Origin: Aphrocallistes beatrix
Lineage: Eukaryota; Porifera; Hexactinellida; Sceptrulophora; Aphrocallistidae
Length of the DNA stretch: 64,000 nt
Direction: 5' to 3'
Assembly: GCA_963281255.1 (NCBI GenBank)
Contig: OY725502.1
Coordinates: 620,001-684,000, forward strand
Positions 9,961 through 23,500 of the stretch are shown piece by piece. Positions within the stretch are counted from its first letter, which is position 1. Each line of letters begins with the position of its first letter. A program made the position numbers and the translations under genes. The notes under the pieces were generated by a model. That model was given only the letters and a program-made list of their open reading frames with translations. It did not search any database and was not told where the DNA came from.

Positions 9961-12900
9961 ATGGCGTCGCACATAACAGGAGAGGTGCATGCCCCCTCTA
10001 CTCAGGTAGTGCCGCACTCTCACGTCCCGTCGATGGAGGAGTACCAGAGGATGTACCAGCGGTCTGTGGAAGAACCGGCCCAGTTCTGGAGTGAGGTAGC
10101 GAGTGAGTTCTACTGGCAGCAGAAGTGGCAGGAGGGATCAGAGTTGAAGTGTAACTTTGACGTGAATAAGGGCAAGATCTGTGTGGAGTGGTTCAAAGGT
10201 GCAGTGACTAACATCTGCTACAACTGTCTGGACAAGCACGTGAAGAATGGACGAGGAGATGTGGTTGCATTCTATTGGTGCGTATCAAGTACAGGTGACT
10301 CCGCTTAATCGGGACACTGGTCCCGGATATTTTGTCCCGATTAAGCAGAGTTTCCAATTAACCGATGCAATTTAGTATTAGCTTCTATGTATGGGAACTA
10401 TTTCGTTCCTGGAGACTGGTCCCGATTAAGCGGAGTTTACTATATCTACTTTATTTAAACTGCAATTATACTATAGAATTATTTTTCTGAACTACGGTTT
10501 TACAAATTTCACTTTACTACACTCTTGCACTTCTCCCGGATCCTATACGTGTACTCCTGCTTAGGGAAGGCAACGATCCAGTTGATAGGAAAGAGATAAC
10601 TTACCAACAACTCTTGACGGATGTTTGCAAACTCTCTAACTCTCTTAAAAAGCTAGGTTTGTTCGAGTGAAAGAGAAACGAAATATCCATAACCTTGTTT
10701 TTTAAAAATTCCTCCTCCTCTATTATTCCAGGTGTGGGTAAGGGGGACAGAGTGGGGATATACATGCCCATGGTGATAGAGCTCGTTGTGGCAATGCTGG
10801 CCTGTGCTAGGATCGGAGCTATCCATTCTATAGTCGTGAGTTGTTCAGATATCTAAGCTAATTATTCTAGCTGGTTATACCACTCAATTAATTCTCCTTT
10901 AATTGGTTGTTTAGTTTGCTGGATTTTCTGCCAGCTCCCTTGCTGGTAGGATAGTTGACTCTAAGTGTGACCTCCTCATTACAGCAGGTAATCTGCGAAA
11001 TAGAGCCATTACAGTGTAGCATGTCGACATATTTCTAAAATAATTTCCTATTTCTAGATGGAGTCTTTAGAGGTGCCAAGTTTGTTAAACTTGAGGAAAT
11101 AGCAGATGAAGCTCTCCAGATTTGTGAATCTGGGTGAGACTGATTCGATTGTGAGAAATTGAGTTTAGTAGTCATGTCTTGATTAGAATGAATGTCCTAT
11201 AGAGAATTTGTACCCAAGAGTTGCATCGTTTTCAGAAACATGAAAACGAAGAAAGAAGAGGAAGACCAGTTTCCTGATTTCAAACCAAAGACAGCTGTAA
11301 GCGAAGTAATAATCTCATTTTTAGTGTAGCACTGTAGGGAGATGTCGCCCGACATTTCTATTAGAATATTCAGCTCTAATGGCTAACTGTTCTGTCATTC
11401 ATGTGTGCTGTTACAGACAGTGAGCTGGCTAGAATGGGGAGACTTGATGGATGTAGCAGCTGACTGGTGTGAGCCAGAATGGGTTGATGCAGAGACAGAA
11501 CTGTTCATGCTATACACCAGGTGCTAACTAGTTCCTAGCACGCATCTCTCTGCACATTTAAATTGATTAATTGAGTGAATGGATTGCTCGCTTCTGGACT
11601 GTTCATACTTACAATTCTGTTTAGTGGCTCTACTGGCAAACCGAAAGGAGTCGTGCACACGCATGGAGGCTATATGCTATACGCCGCAACTACCTTTAAG
11701 TGAGTTTGTATGATTTCTCAAAGTTTCATTCACGGTTTTTAAGATTTGGCCGCAAACATCTTTGGGGGCATTTCTACACATTATCGTATAGTGCAGTGGT
11801 TCCCAACCTGGGTCCCCTTAGTGATCCACAGAATAGAGAAAAAATTTTATTGGGGTCCACAGCCCAAAAAGGTTGAAAACCGCTGGTATAGTGGATATAA
11901 CTTTATCTTTATCGACTTTGCAATTCGATCACACATCCCTTGTTAAGTACCAATCTCTACTGCCCTACAGTAAATCTAACTTCACCACGTAGGTACGTAT
12001 TCGACTATCATCTGGATGAAGTTTATTTCTGCACTGCGGACATAGGCTGGGTGACTGGGCATTCCTACATCACCTACGGACCCTTGGCTACAGGAGCTAC
12101 TAGCGTCATTGTGAGTTAGGTTCATACTTATAATTCGAAGGCTTTTCTCAGAGTGAGGAGGCGAATACATCACTCATTAAGGCATGAAGCATCAAATCCG
12201 AATCCATCGAACAGTTGACTCTCTTTCTTTGAGTTCATTCAATTCTAGTTCGAGGGTGTCCCCACTCATCCTAGTCCTGGGAGGTTCTGGCAGCTGGTAG
12301 ACACATACAAAGTGAATAAATTCTACACAGCTCCCACTGCGATTCGGTTGCTGATGAAGTTTGGAGATGAAGTCGTGAAGAAGTAAGATATTATCTTAAT
12401 AATAAATAGAAGCCATGTAGGGACGTTTATCTGAATCCTGTGGATATATGCATACAGATATACGTATATAATCTATATCCGTTAGATATTCAAGGAATAG
12501 TTTAAAGGTTCTGGGAACAGTTGGAGAGCCCATCAATCCAGAGGTTTGGAATTGGTACTACAACGTAGTAGGAGAGAAGAGATGTTCCATAGTGGATACT
12601 TGGTGGCAGACAGAGACTGTGAGTGTTCTCTCTTCTATGCATGATTCATCTGATGGTGTCTGACTTCTGGTTGTATGCTAGGGTGGTCATATGATCAGTT
12701 CGCTACCAGGATGTACCCCACAGAAGCCCGGATCAGCTGTGAGTTTTGATATAAAAATGATGGAAGCTTTCAATCAATTAGATTCAATCACTTTGTTGTT
12801 CAATAGACGTTTCCTTTCTTCGGCATATCTCCAGCCATTCTGGACGAAGAAGGGAACGAGTTGGAAGGAGAAGGGTCTGGATACCTGGTTAGTGCTTCCA

Positions 12901-14266
12901 CTAAAGTGTATTTTCGAATTTGCTTGTACAGTTCTGACTGTGGTTTAGGTAATGAAGAAGCCTTGGCCTGGCATAATGAGGACTGTGTACGGGGACCATG
13001 AGCGCTTTGAGTCCACATACTTCAAGCCGTTTCCTGGTTACTACTTGAGTGGAGATGGTATGTTTGTAGATTGTGCATAGAGACGAGTACGTACGTATGG
13101 TATGCTAATAGAATTCTTACTCTTGGTATGGTCAGGGTGCTACCGAGATAAAGAAGGGTACTACTGGCTGACTGGTCGGATCGATGACATTCTGAACACG
13201 AGTGGACACAGACTAGGCACAGCGGAGATAGAGTCTGCTCTGGTGCAACACCTCGATGTAGTGGAGGCAGCTGTGGTGAGTTTATTTACTTTAATAAATA
13301 ATTGAATCTGAGTGGCTATTTATGGCTTTTAATAGCTAGCACACTCGTTTGGGGTTTCTGATGGTGGAAACCATTATTACTGGGGTTGCTAAGCAACCTC
13401 TTAGCTATGTCTATATATATGCATTTGTACAGGTTGGAGGTGAACATGGAGTGAAGGGGGAATCTATCTATTGCTTCGTGACTGTCAGGCAGGTAAGTAT
13501 GTGCTAGAGCTAAAAAGTATATGTCAGAATTAATAATTTTATCCATGACCTATTTTTGGGTGACACTTCAACCTTATAACTTAACTCTAGAAAGGGAGAG
13601 TCTTTTCTAGTCATTCTTTAATTCATTTATTCTGTATTAAATATTATATTCGATTCTCAAAATTTCAATTAATTTTTCCATCTTAATATAATATGCGTTT
13701 CTCGTACATATTTATACTATCTTATCACAGGGAGCCGAGTTTTCAGATAAAATTGCCAAAGAATTAAGAGAATTAGGTTGGTTTAATTTAATGTACCACG
13801 CATATGGAACCTTTTCGTACTTAGAAAGTTAAATTTCGAATATTTCATTAGTTGCAAGCGAGTTAGTCTCATTTGCGCTACTCAACTCCTTTTCCTCATT
13901 AGTGGCTCTTTCCATAAATTAATCCATATTTGTACATTTCAAGAATTGAAATTTCAGACTTAGAAATATCTAATATGAATATTTTGCATTGTATTAACAA
14001 TTTTTCTTTCCCCACCACACACTTACTGGAACTACGACATCACACATTTAAAAATCGTGTCTTCAGTGAGGAGTAAGATCGGTCCCTTCGCATCTCCTGA
14101 CGCTATCCACAACGCACCCGGCCTCCCCAAGACTCGCTCTGGCAAGATAATGCGCCGAGTTCTGAGGAAGGTAGCGAGAGGAGACAGAGACCTCGGTGAC
14201 GTCAGCACCATGGCGGATGCCACGGTTGTGGATCAGCTGTTCGCTCTCTCTCCTGTCAGATTCTGA
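9961..14266 (+). CDS. Acetyl-CoA synthetase (AMP-forming), gene 1, 18 exons
   Basis: Makes acetyl-CoA from acetate, ATP and CoA. Exons by GT-AG and frame: 9961-10277, 10565-10656, 10732-10835, 10915-10987, 11058-11133, 11203-11296, 11417-11520, 11625-11699, 11993-12110, 12249-12382, 12486-12618, 12682-12738, 12807-12887, 12949-13057, 13136-13275, 13433-13492, 13731-13776, 14067-14266, giving 670 residues, the usual family length. Motifs in order: N-terminal [22 protein letters not shown] loop [50 protein letters not shown] followed by [21 protein letters not shown]-terminal [17 protein letters not shown] containing the catalytic lysine that is regulated by acetylation in this family. It is an ACSS-type enzyme. 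I see no clear mitochondrial presequence, so a cytosolic/nuclear (ACSS2-like) location is more likely. Confidence 0.92.
10292..10440. mobile_element. Small MITE in ACS1 intron 1
   Basis: The ends are inverted repeats containing ACTCCGCTTAATCGGGAC, with TA beside the left end and TA near the right end. It has no coding capacity. The form resembles pogo/Tc1-type nonautonomous elements. Confidence 0.5.
11794..11885. mobile_element. 92-bp hAT-type MITE in ACS1 intron 8
   Basis: Ends CAGTGGTTCCCAACCTGGG and GGTTGAAAACCGCTG, the familiar hAT/Charlie-type terminus. It is flanked by a perfect 8-bp duplication GTATAGTG at 11786-11793 and 11886-11893. Confidence 0.85.
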
Positions 14267-14595
14267 TTTCGCTATTAATCCGTTTTAGTTATTCAACTCC
14301 GAAGAATTAGTATATTTATTTCATTTTCTTTTTATTCTCAATCCTTTCCTTTACATACGATTATTTAGTATTTATTTCGATTTTAACATTCAATTTTTTG
14401 TTTTAATCAATAGATTTCTAAATGACTAGTTTAGTTCGTTTGATAGTCAGTAGAAGATTCACTTGTGTAGATGTATACTTACATTTCTATGACCTGCACT
14501 TATAATAATACCTAAGTATTTATTCCGATCCAACTAGTCTTAAGTGAATGCTTATACCCATTACCATTAGTCAGCTACTAGCTCGTGTAGTGTGT
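14267..14595. other. Short intergenic region between the two ACS genes
   Basis: Very AT-rich 3' flank of gene 1 without obvious repeats. It ends in the AGTCAGCTACTAGCTCGTGT block shared with the flank upstream of gene 1, so about 30 bp of promoter-proximal sequence is common to both genes. Confidence 0.45.
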
Positions 14596-17500
14596 ATGGC
14601 GTCGCACATAACAGGAGAGGTGCATGCCCCCTCTACTCAGGTAGTGCCGCACTCTCACGTCCCGTCGATGGAGGAGTACCAGAGGATGTACCAGCGGTCT
14701 GTGGAAGAACCGGCCCAGTTCTGGAGTGAGGTAGCGAGTGAGTTCTACTGGCAGCAGAAGTGGCAGGAGGGATCAGAGTTGAAGTGCAACTTTGACGTGA
14801 ATAAGGGCAAGATCTGTGTGGAGTGGTTCAAAGGTGCAGTGACTAACATCTGCTACAACTGTCTGGACAAGCACGTGAAGAATGGACGAGGAGATGTGGT
14901 TGCATTCTATTGGTATGGAACTGTTGTCTAACAAACTCTGTGCATCACTAATAAAGATGGAATCTGATTAGTTCCACTCCGCACTTAGGGAGGGCAATGA
15001 TCCTGCTGACAAAGAAGAGATTACTTATGAACGACTCCTGCTTCAAGTCTGCAAGTTATCCAACTCTCTTAAGAAGCTAGGTTTGACTCAGGAACTGTAA
15101 GAAGTAGTTAGGACATGTCTCAATCCTCTGCTCGTCATCTCTAGGTGTGAAAAGAGGAGATCGAGTGGGTATCTATATGCCCATAGTGCCGGAGCTGGTA
15201 ACAGCTATGTTAGCTTGTGCGAGAATCGGAGCTATCCACTCTATTGTGGTGAGTTGACTCAATTAATTAATAAACAGATGCCATATATCCTCGAACAGTA
15301 GCCGGTGTGATTATTAATTCTTACCCCAATTACCACCTGAGGAGAATTGATATTTCATATATAAGAGAGTTTTCAATCAATATCATTGCACGAGTGAATC
15401 AAGAAATGGTCGAAGGGTGATTACCAATAACAGTTTTTTAAAAGGTACCAAAAATTCAGCACCCTTTTGGGGGGCGATATTCGAGTAAATACGGTATATA
15501 TGCTCAATGCACCATTTTGCATATTTCCTGGTTACTTAGTTCGCAGGATTCTCTGCTGTCTCTCTAGCCGATAGGATAATAGACTCTAGATGCGTTCTTC
15601 TCATCACAGCAGGTAATCTGTGTTATATTTGCATAGGACGGAATTAAACTTATTTAATGATCATTCTTTATTCTTAGACGCAGTGTATAAAGGCACTAAA
15701 TTCATCAAACTGGAAGAGATAGCAGACGACGCACTCATTCTATGCGAATCTAAGTACATAAATATTCTATTTCAGATTGAATGAAGTGTTTAAGGAATGG
15801 TGCATTCTTTTTGTAGAGGATTTCTCCCCAAGAACTGCATCGTATTCAGAAACATGGAGAAGAAGAAACAGGAAAAGTATCAGTCTCCTGACTTTAAATC
15901 AAAGTCAGCTGAAAACAAAGTAATTCATCACATTCTACTCAGTTATTGTTTTCTAATTCCCTAGTAACGGAATTAGAACGAAACTATTTCTGTCTAGACA
16001 GTGAGCTGGCTAGAATGGAGAGGCTTGATGGATGTAGCAGCTGACTGGTGTGAGCCAGAATGGGTTGATGCAGAGACAGAACTGTTCATGCTATACACCA
16101 GGTGATGGACAGTTAAAATTCTCTAAGCTAGAGCATCAAGATATTCCGGATCCAGGGAGGAATATACTGGCATTCTCAATTTATACGATACGAATGAACG
16201 TTTACTAGCTGACCTTATTTATGTAGTGGCTCTACAGGGAAGCCAAAAGGAGCAGTGCACACGCATGGAGGATATATGTTATATACTGCGACCGCATTTA
16301 AGTGAGTTGGTACTGGAGATACACAATTATTGAATTGAATTGAAACTTTACTATAAAGTGACCTGATAAGCATATAATGTTTGCTTATCTATCTTTTGTA
16401 AACACTTTGCGATATTGTACACGAAACAACAAAACACAAGTTTACTATAATCGAGTTTTGGAAAGACTACAATATTCAGAAGTGACATCGTCCAAAGCTC
16501 TAAATATATCATTGAAGGGAGCGAAAGCTAGTCTTTATTTAATATTTTTTAATCACATATTGCAAACAAATATCCATAAAATGATTGGTTGCTTTTCAGT
16601 GTATAAGCTTGCTTATGCTTCAGATATGTGTTCGACTATCATCCTGGAGATGTGTACTTCTGTACCGCGGACATAGGATGGGTGACTGGACACTCTCTGG
16701 TCACGTATGGTCCTCTTGCTACTGGCGCTACCAGCGTAATTGTGAGTTACAAGAATATGTAGCTTTTATTTGTTGAGCCATAGTCTACTTAAAATTCTCA
16801 AAAATATATTAGCTTAGCTTAGAAAGTCCTGTCCTGTTAAAGTCGTTGATATAAAATCTCGTCTAACTCAATCGAAAAATGTAGAGAAGTTTTAGAATGG
16901 AAAAGGATAAACCATAGCATTCTATATACTAAGGCAATGGCACTCACCAAAAGATTAGTACCATGGATTGGTTAAATACTTCAAAACCAATAATTTTGAT
17001 ATTGTAGATACGTATTTCAATTTTCCATCAATTTAGGCATTCACCCCCCTGACAAACTAACTATTATTTCAGAACAATTGAAATGAGATATATTATTTGG
17101 TTTTTAATGCACATAGTCGAATTATTTCATACTTAATACATACAAAATATCAAAAGAATAGTTAATCACAATATTGAGACTTGAGGGACAGACTTGACTT
17201 AGCTTGAGGGACAGACTTGACTTGACTTGACATGACTTGACTTGACATGACATGACATGACTTGACTTGACTTGACATGACATGACTTGACTTGACTTGA
17301 CATGACATGACATGACATGACATGACATGACATGACATGACATGACTTGACTTGACTTGACTTGACTTGACAAATAAACAAAGAATATATTAAATTAGTT
17401 CTTGAATTTAGCCAGTTTACTATTCTCTTGTTTCAATACTAGTGCATTATATATAGGTCTTAACTTTATTAGAAGTGTATACAATGTTTTAGTTCCATAG

Positions 17501-20500
17501 TAGCACATGCCAAATGAATAATATTAGTACGGGAAGAGCCAGAATAAATGTTTTAAATTTCTGCTGAGGGTGCAGATACATCGTCGTCATAGGTGTAACT
17601 CCAGGGGTGGCAGGGGTAGCGTGCCACCACAGACCTAAATGTTATGTTGACTTGGGGTGACATGCCACATTAGTTTGATATATGTTTACAAATCTCGCCA
17701 CCCCAGCTAACCATGAAAAAATCAAAATAGTTACGCCTATGATCGTCGTTAAACGACTATTCTTCCCTACCCAATTCACATTGAACATCTCCTAAACATC
17801 ATTAACGAATTTCAAGAACTCAACAGTTTAGTTCTGGTCTACACTGTTCTTATCCATCATATAAGCTAACAGTCCGGCTGAAGTTGACTAATAGAAATCT
17901 TAAGGGCCAAAATTACATTTCGCCTTTCCAACCTGACAACCAGCAGGCTTGTTAGGTTGGAAAGGCGAAATGTCCCGATGTTAATTTGGAGCACGTTTAG
18001 TTAAATTGCACTTGTCCGAATTTTTAAAAAAGGTATTTATGCCCACGTTTTTGTAGTAACGAGGATTGCATTTACTAAATTTGGGGAAGGCAACACTTTT
18101 TCTTGGTCTTTTAAATTCAGTCAATTGTTTCTACCCAACTTGAGTATGTATATATGCATGATTCTAGAATAATGAACTACATTACTTAAGAAATCACTCA
18201 CCCGTGATCTTGTTGTTCTGGTAGTATTCACACGTCTTGGAATGGCTCGATACCATTTTCACGACGAGCACCATCTTTAGGAAATTGAAAAACTTCATGA
18301 AGTGTTCTACTCCTCTGTAATTGGAAGTCGAGTCAGGCACGAGACAAGACATCTCGTCCAAATGATTTATGCAATTAGTATTGTCAAGTGAGGTATTATA
18401 AATGAGTAATAGAAATAATATGCAGCAAACAATACATTATTGTAATCCACTAGTGTTGTATGTGAAGTAAATATAAATATTGTGGTTACATAATATTTTC
18501 AAAATGAATATTTAAACAACCATGAACTCACAATATAATTATATAGTTGATAATAACAGTTATTTAATTAACGGTTTTAGGATTGAAGTATTTAACCAAT
18601 CCATGGTACCAATTTTTTGGTGAGTGCCATTGCCTTAGTATATATGTTATGGACCAAAGTGTAAACTGGCCAAGATTTTAGAATCTTGGCTAAATCTTGG
18701 CTAAAAGCAACTTTGGCTGAGCCAAATATTTGGCTCAACCAAAGTGTTGAGTTAACCTAAATTTGATGGGAGCATAATACATCATGGGTTGACAAGAAAT
18801 TGTAGATTTATTTAATCTTATTGCGTTATGCGTTATGCGTGAGAGTAGTATAGAATATGATTACCAGTTGAGAAAATCCAATATAAAACTCATTCATGTT
18901 AACAGTAATTAGCAATGCACAATAATTAATTAAAAATATTAACAATTCAACAAAGGTATGAGTCATTCGTACTAGTTACTTGCTCTGTTGTGAGGGACAG
19001 GGTGTAATTCAGTTGTTACTTGCTCTGTTGTGAGGGACAGGGTGTAATTCAGTTGTTACTTGCTCTGTTATGAGGGACAGGGTGTAATTCAGTTGTTACT
19101 GGCTCTGTTGTGAGGGACAGGGTGTAATTCAGTTATCACTTGTTCTGTTATAAGGGACAGGGTGTAATTCAGTTGTTACTTGCTCTGTAATGAGGGACAG
19201 GGTGTAATTCAGTTGTTACTGGCTCTGTTGTGAGGGACAGGGTGTAATTCAGTTATCACTTGTTCTGTTATAAGGGACAGGGTGTAATTCAGTTGTTACT
19301 TGCTCTGTTATGAGGGACAGGGTGTAATTCAGTTGTTACTTGCTCTGTTATAAGGGACAGGGTGTAATTCAGTTGTTACTTGCTCTGTTATGAAGGACAG
19401 GGTGTAATTCAGTTGTCACTTGCTCTGTTATGAGGGACAGGGTGTAATTCAGTTGTTACTTGCTCTGTTATAAGGGACAGGGTGTAATTCAGTTGGTACT
19501 TGCTCTGTTATAAGGGACAGGGTGTAGTTCAGTTGTCCTTGCTCTGTTACGAGGGACAGGGTGTAATTCAGTTGTTACTTGCTCTGTTATGAAGGACAGG
19601 GTGTAATTCAGTTGTCACTTGCTCTGTTATGAGGGACAGGGTGTAATTCAGTTGTCACTTGCTCTGTTATGAGGGACAGGATGTAATTCAGTTGTTACTT
19701 GCTCTGTTACGAGGGACAGGGTGTAATTCAGTTGTTACTGGCTCTGTTATAAGGGACAGGGTGTAGTTTAGTTGTCACTTGATCTGTTATAAGGGACAGA
19801 GTGTAGTTCAAATATGTTCAATATACTAAGAATACTGTCAAACAGTTTACATTTGGACGTACTCCCCTTGAGGTGCACTTTAGGAGGACCCCCCTGATCT
19901 ATCTGTAGATTTGATGCTACCCCAAGAGTTGATAGACTCGCTCAATATGATGTAGATGACGCCCTACAGATGGGTGGCGAGATCATCGAATTCTCTACTC
20001 AAACTACCGAGGCTACAACAGTTCCTGTCCCACGATCGAGCACGCCTACTCTCCTCCTCCTCCCACTCTCTCGCATGACTCTATGTCAGCCGGATGTGAC
20101 GATTCCTTCAGCCGATGTTGCTAACCAAGTGGATCGAGACCAACAGCCTCAGCCATGTTCTTCATATAGCCCAGAACCTGTCCACGAGTACACCAAAGTT
20201 GAAGTTCCCTCCTCGTCTCTCTCTTCTACTGACGAGCTGGATGAAGCAATCTTACACGACTTGGAGGTTAGACCGCTTATTAGGACTGATATTACATCAT
20301 TTGTTAACCTAGACAATATACTCTGGTGCTCTAATCACTGTTTGTAAGGTTAAATGTTCTTCATTTCCCTTCCCAACACTTCCCTCACTCACTCCTTCCT
20401 TCCTCGAGTCAAGCCTGTCGTTCCTGATTACAAAACTAAACGACTTCCTATTGATTACTCCTGTAAGAGATCTACGAACAAGAAAGCTCCAGGAGATTTT

Positions 20501-23500
20501 AACAGTCCCAGAATTCTAGCTATTCGCTATCAAACTGGAAACATTTACATAGCAGACATTAAATGAAGAGCATTTAACCTTACAATACAGCGATTAGTAC
20601 TAGAGTATATCGTCTAGGTTAACAGATGATGTAATATCAGTCCTAATAAGCGGTCTAACCTCCAAGTCGTGTAAGATTGCTTCATCCAGCTCGTCAGTAG
20701 AAGAGAGAGACGAGGAGGGAACTTCAACTTTGGTGTACTCGTGGACAGGTTCTGGGCTATATGAAGAACATGGCTGAGGCTGTTGGTCTCTATCCACTTG
20801 GTTAGCAACATCGGCTGAAGGAATCGTCACATCCGGCTGACATAGAGTCATGCGAGAGAGTGGGAGGAGGAGGAGAGTAGGCGTGCTCGATCGTGGGACA
20901 GGAACTGTTGTAGCCTCGGTAGTTTGAGTAGAGAATTCGATGATCTCGCCACCCATCTGTAGGGCGTCATCTACATCATATTGAGCGAGTCTATCAACTC
21001 TTGGGGTAGCATCAAATCTACAGATAGATCAGGGGGGTCCTCCTAAAGTGCACCTCAAGGGGAGTACGTCCAAATGTAGACTGTTTGACAGTATTCTTAG
21101 TACTACGGAAGTTCAATAAGTTCTGATCATTATTAGATAACATTACTAGATTTTACTAGTACCTTAATTCGCTCATAGAATATGTTTATTTTATCAATTA
21201 CCTAAAAGCCAGTTTTTACTTGGTTCAAGTCTATGGTATGAAAGGTGCTCTATCTTATACTGGAGTCAGACGATGGGCCCAGCGCTTTAGGGTAGGTAGA
21301 GAGTCTGTGGAAGATGACCCTCGGGCTGGAGCACCTGTTACGGCGGTTGTCCCCAAATATTCCAGTGCTATTAAGGAACTCGTTGATTCAGATCCTCATA
21401 TCACTGTTAAAGAGTTAGTTCATATTATTGGGATCTCAACGGGAAGTGTTGGCCACATTCTAAAGTCAAAACTAAATATATCAAAGGTTTGTGCTCGATG
21501 GGTCCTTCATTGCTTAACAAAGGCCTGTCAGGCCAAAATTGGTCTGAGGGATCAGTTTTGGCTGCCAAATCTAGTCTGGAGGACCATTTTTAGTGCAGTT
21601 TCTGCAGAGAGATGCCCCTATGGCAATGACGGTGTACCACATCCGTCCATATGTATGTATGTATCTCCGTACGCTGCGAAATTTGAGTTTTCAAAAATTT
21701 AGTAGCCCGATGTATTACAATATTCATATCTCGCCTGCCAAGTCAGCTGCACTATCGGTCTACCGACATACATTTTTCTTAACTTGAATAATGCCAACTT
21801 GAGTCATGATCAAAGCGGGCGCAGCGTTGAAGGGAAATGGCGGGAAGCAATAGTAAAACTTCTACATACTTGTAGAATCAAAAAAAGTGGACAGAATAAA
21901 ACTTAATATAAAAGCGGGACATTCAATGCAAAAAACGTGTAGTTGGCATATATTGAATAGACTCCCTATTAATAGAGACCTCCTAGAGTGATTGTAATGT
22001 CATCACATCCTATGAGGAGAGGACTACTTTAGTGTACGTAATTAAATGGCACAAAATTTAACCCGGACCAATTTTGGCATGGGGGGAAGCAGGTCAAAGC
22101 CAAAATTGCAAGCATGGGGATGGTTGAGCTTGAGCATCCACCCTACAGTCCAGACCTAGCTCCTTGTGACTTTTATTTATTCCCGAAGCTAAAAGAGTAC
22201 CTTTCTGGTCGTCATTTCGACACAAATGCAGGACTGGGTTCGGCGATTTTCTAGTATCTAAACCTTATACCTCCTGAGGACTATGAAAAAGTATTTGTAC
22301 AATGATTAGAACTTTTACAACGCTGTATCGATAATCGTGGGAGTATTTTGAAAAAATAGAACATTAATTACTTGTTTATCGTGTATTTTAAATGTTTTAC
22401 AGTGTACTGATCAGAACTTATTGAACACCCGTAGTATATTGAACATATTTTAATTCACTCACCCATTGGTCCAGTGGCTTTTTCAATGATCTGAGGCGGG
22501 CAAAGAGCAGCTCGACATCCTGGTTGGCTCGCTCAATGCTTCCTTGATCTGTGGATTTCCTAGGCCTTCCATGTACGAACCGTGTGCTCTTCCACTCATT
22601 GCGAGAGTATTTGTACCTGTTATCCTCTTGCATTCGTAAATCAATCAGGTCAGACTGTGCACACTGGCCAACAGTTGGAGGAATTATTGGCTTGTGTGGA
22701 CAATCCTTTTCGTAGTCACCTTCCCCTTCTTCTCCTGGTATATAGGGCAGAGTCGTCAAAATAATTCCAAGCGAGCGAGTAATGTGCAGTTTATTCTTCT
22801 CCAAATAGGCCCACATTCTAAACCTCCCTGCATGACAGAGCTTGTCGTGTGCTTTGCAGAGAGTCTCGTAAACCTTGGCAACTACTAATGCGCGGGCTCT
22901 CTCTTTTCCTCGAAACTCTCCACCTATGTATACAGCTCGAAAATATCACCAAACCGACAGACGCTGTACTTCTCAGCTGCTCGGAGGTGGAAGCTTTTGC
23001 CAAAATCGTCAGAAGAATTAACTAACAAACTTATCATCTCTTCAATATCCCCTGGGTTAAAGGCTGCTTAGATTTGGGGAGTTAATCTAACTCCCCATAA
23101 AATCTTTTGGTGTTGGAAATGTGATGTTGGTGATGGCAAGTACACTCGGGCAGCTTTTCAACATTATATACTGCGAAAAACTACTTCATACAATAGGCAT
23201 AGTTAAATGAAACTAAAATTACATTCCTACAATTACTTTATCCGTTGCCAAGTACTTACAGTTCTCAATATTTAGAATGTAGTTAGTGGACATTCCAAAC
23301 TCACTTGACTGATAGTAATTGTTTGATGGTAATTCCACACTAACTAGACTGTAGTTACGGATTCGATAAATTCATTAGTTGATTACTTATTCAGAATCAT
23401 TGTAGCCTTCTGTGAATGTGAAACTACTATTTCTATCTAATAAGAGCTTATATTTGTTATATTTATTGTCATAAATTAGTTTTATTAGTAATAAATTGAT

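Noticed and set aside
9961..10308. ACS exon 1 read as a stand-alone 115-residue protein
   Set aside because: A good donor site (G|GTGCGT) at 10277 joins in frame to exon 2, and the residues after it are intronic.
17122..17381. Long minus-strand frames with repeated S-Q-V-K / M-S-C-H peptides
   Set aside because: Direct translation of the pentanucleotide microsatellite.
18975..19808. CRISPR array
   Set aside because: Units are contiguous without unique spacers, and the window is eukaryotic.
19970..20347. Ser/Thr/Pro-rich frame as an independent gene
   Set aside because: It is the inverted duplicate of the end of the transposon gene in the right palindrome arm. The orientation that fits the integrase is the minus strand.
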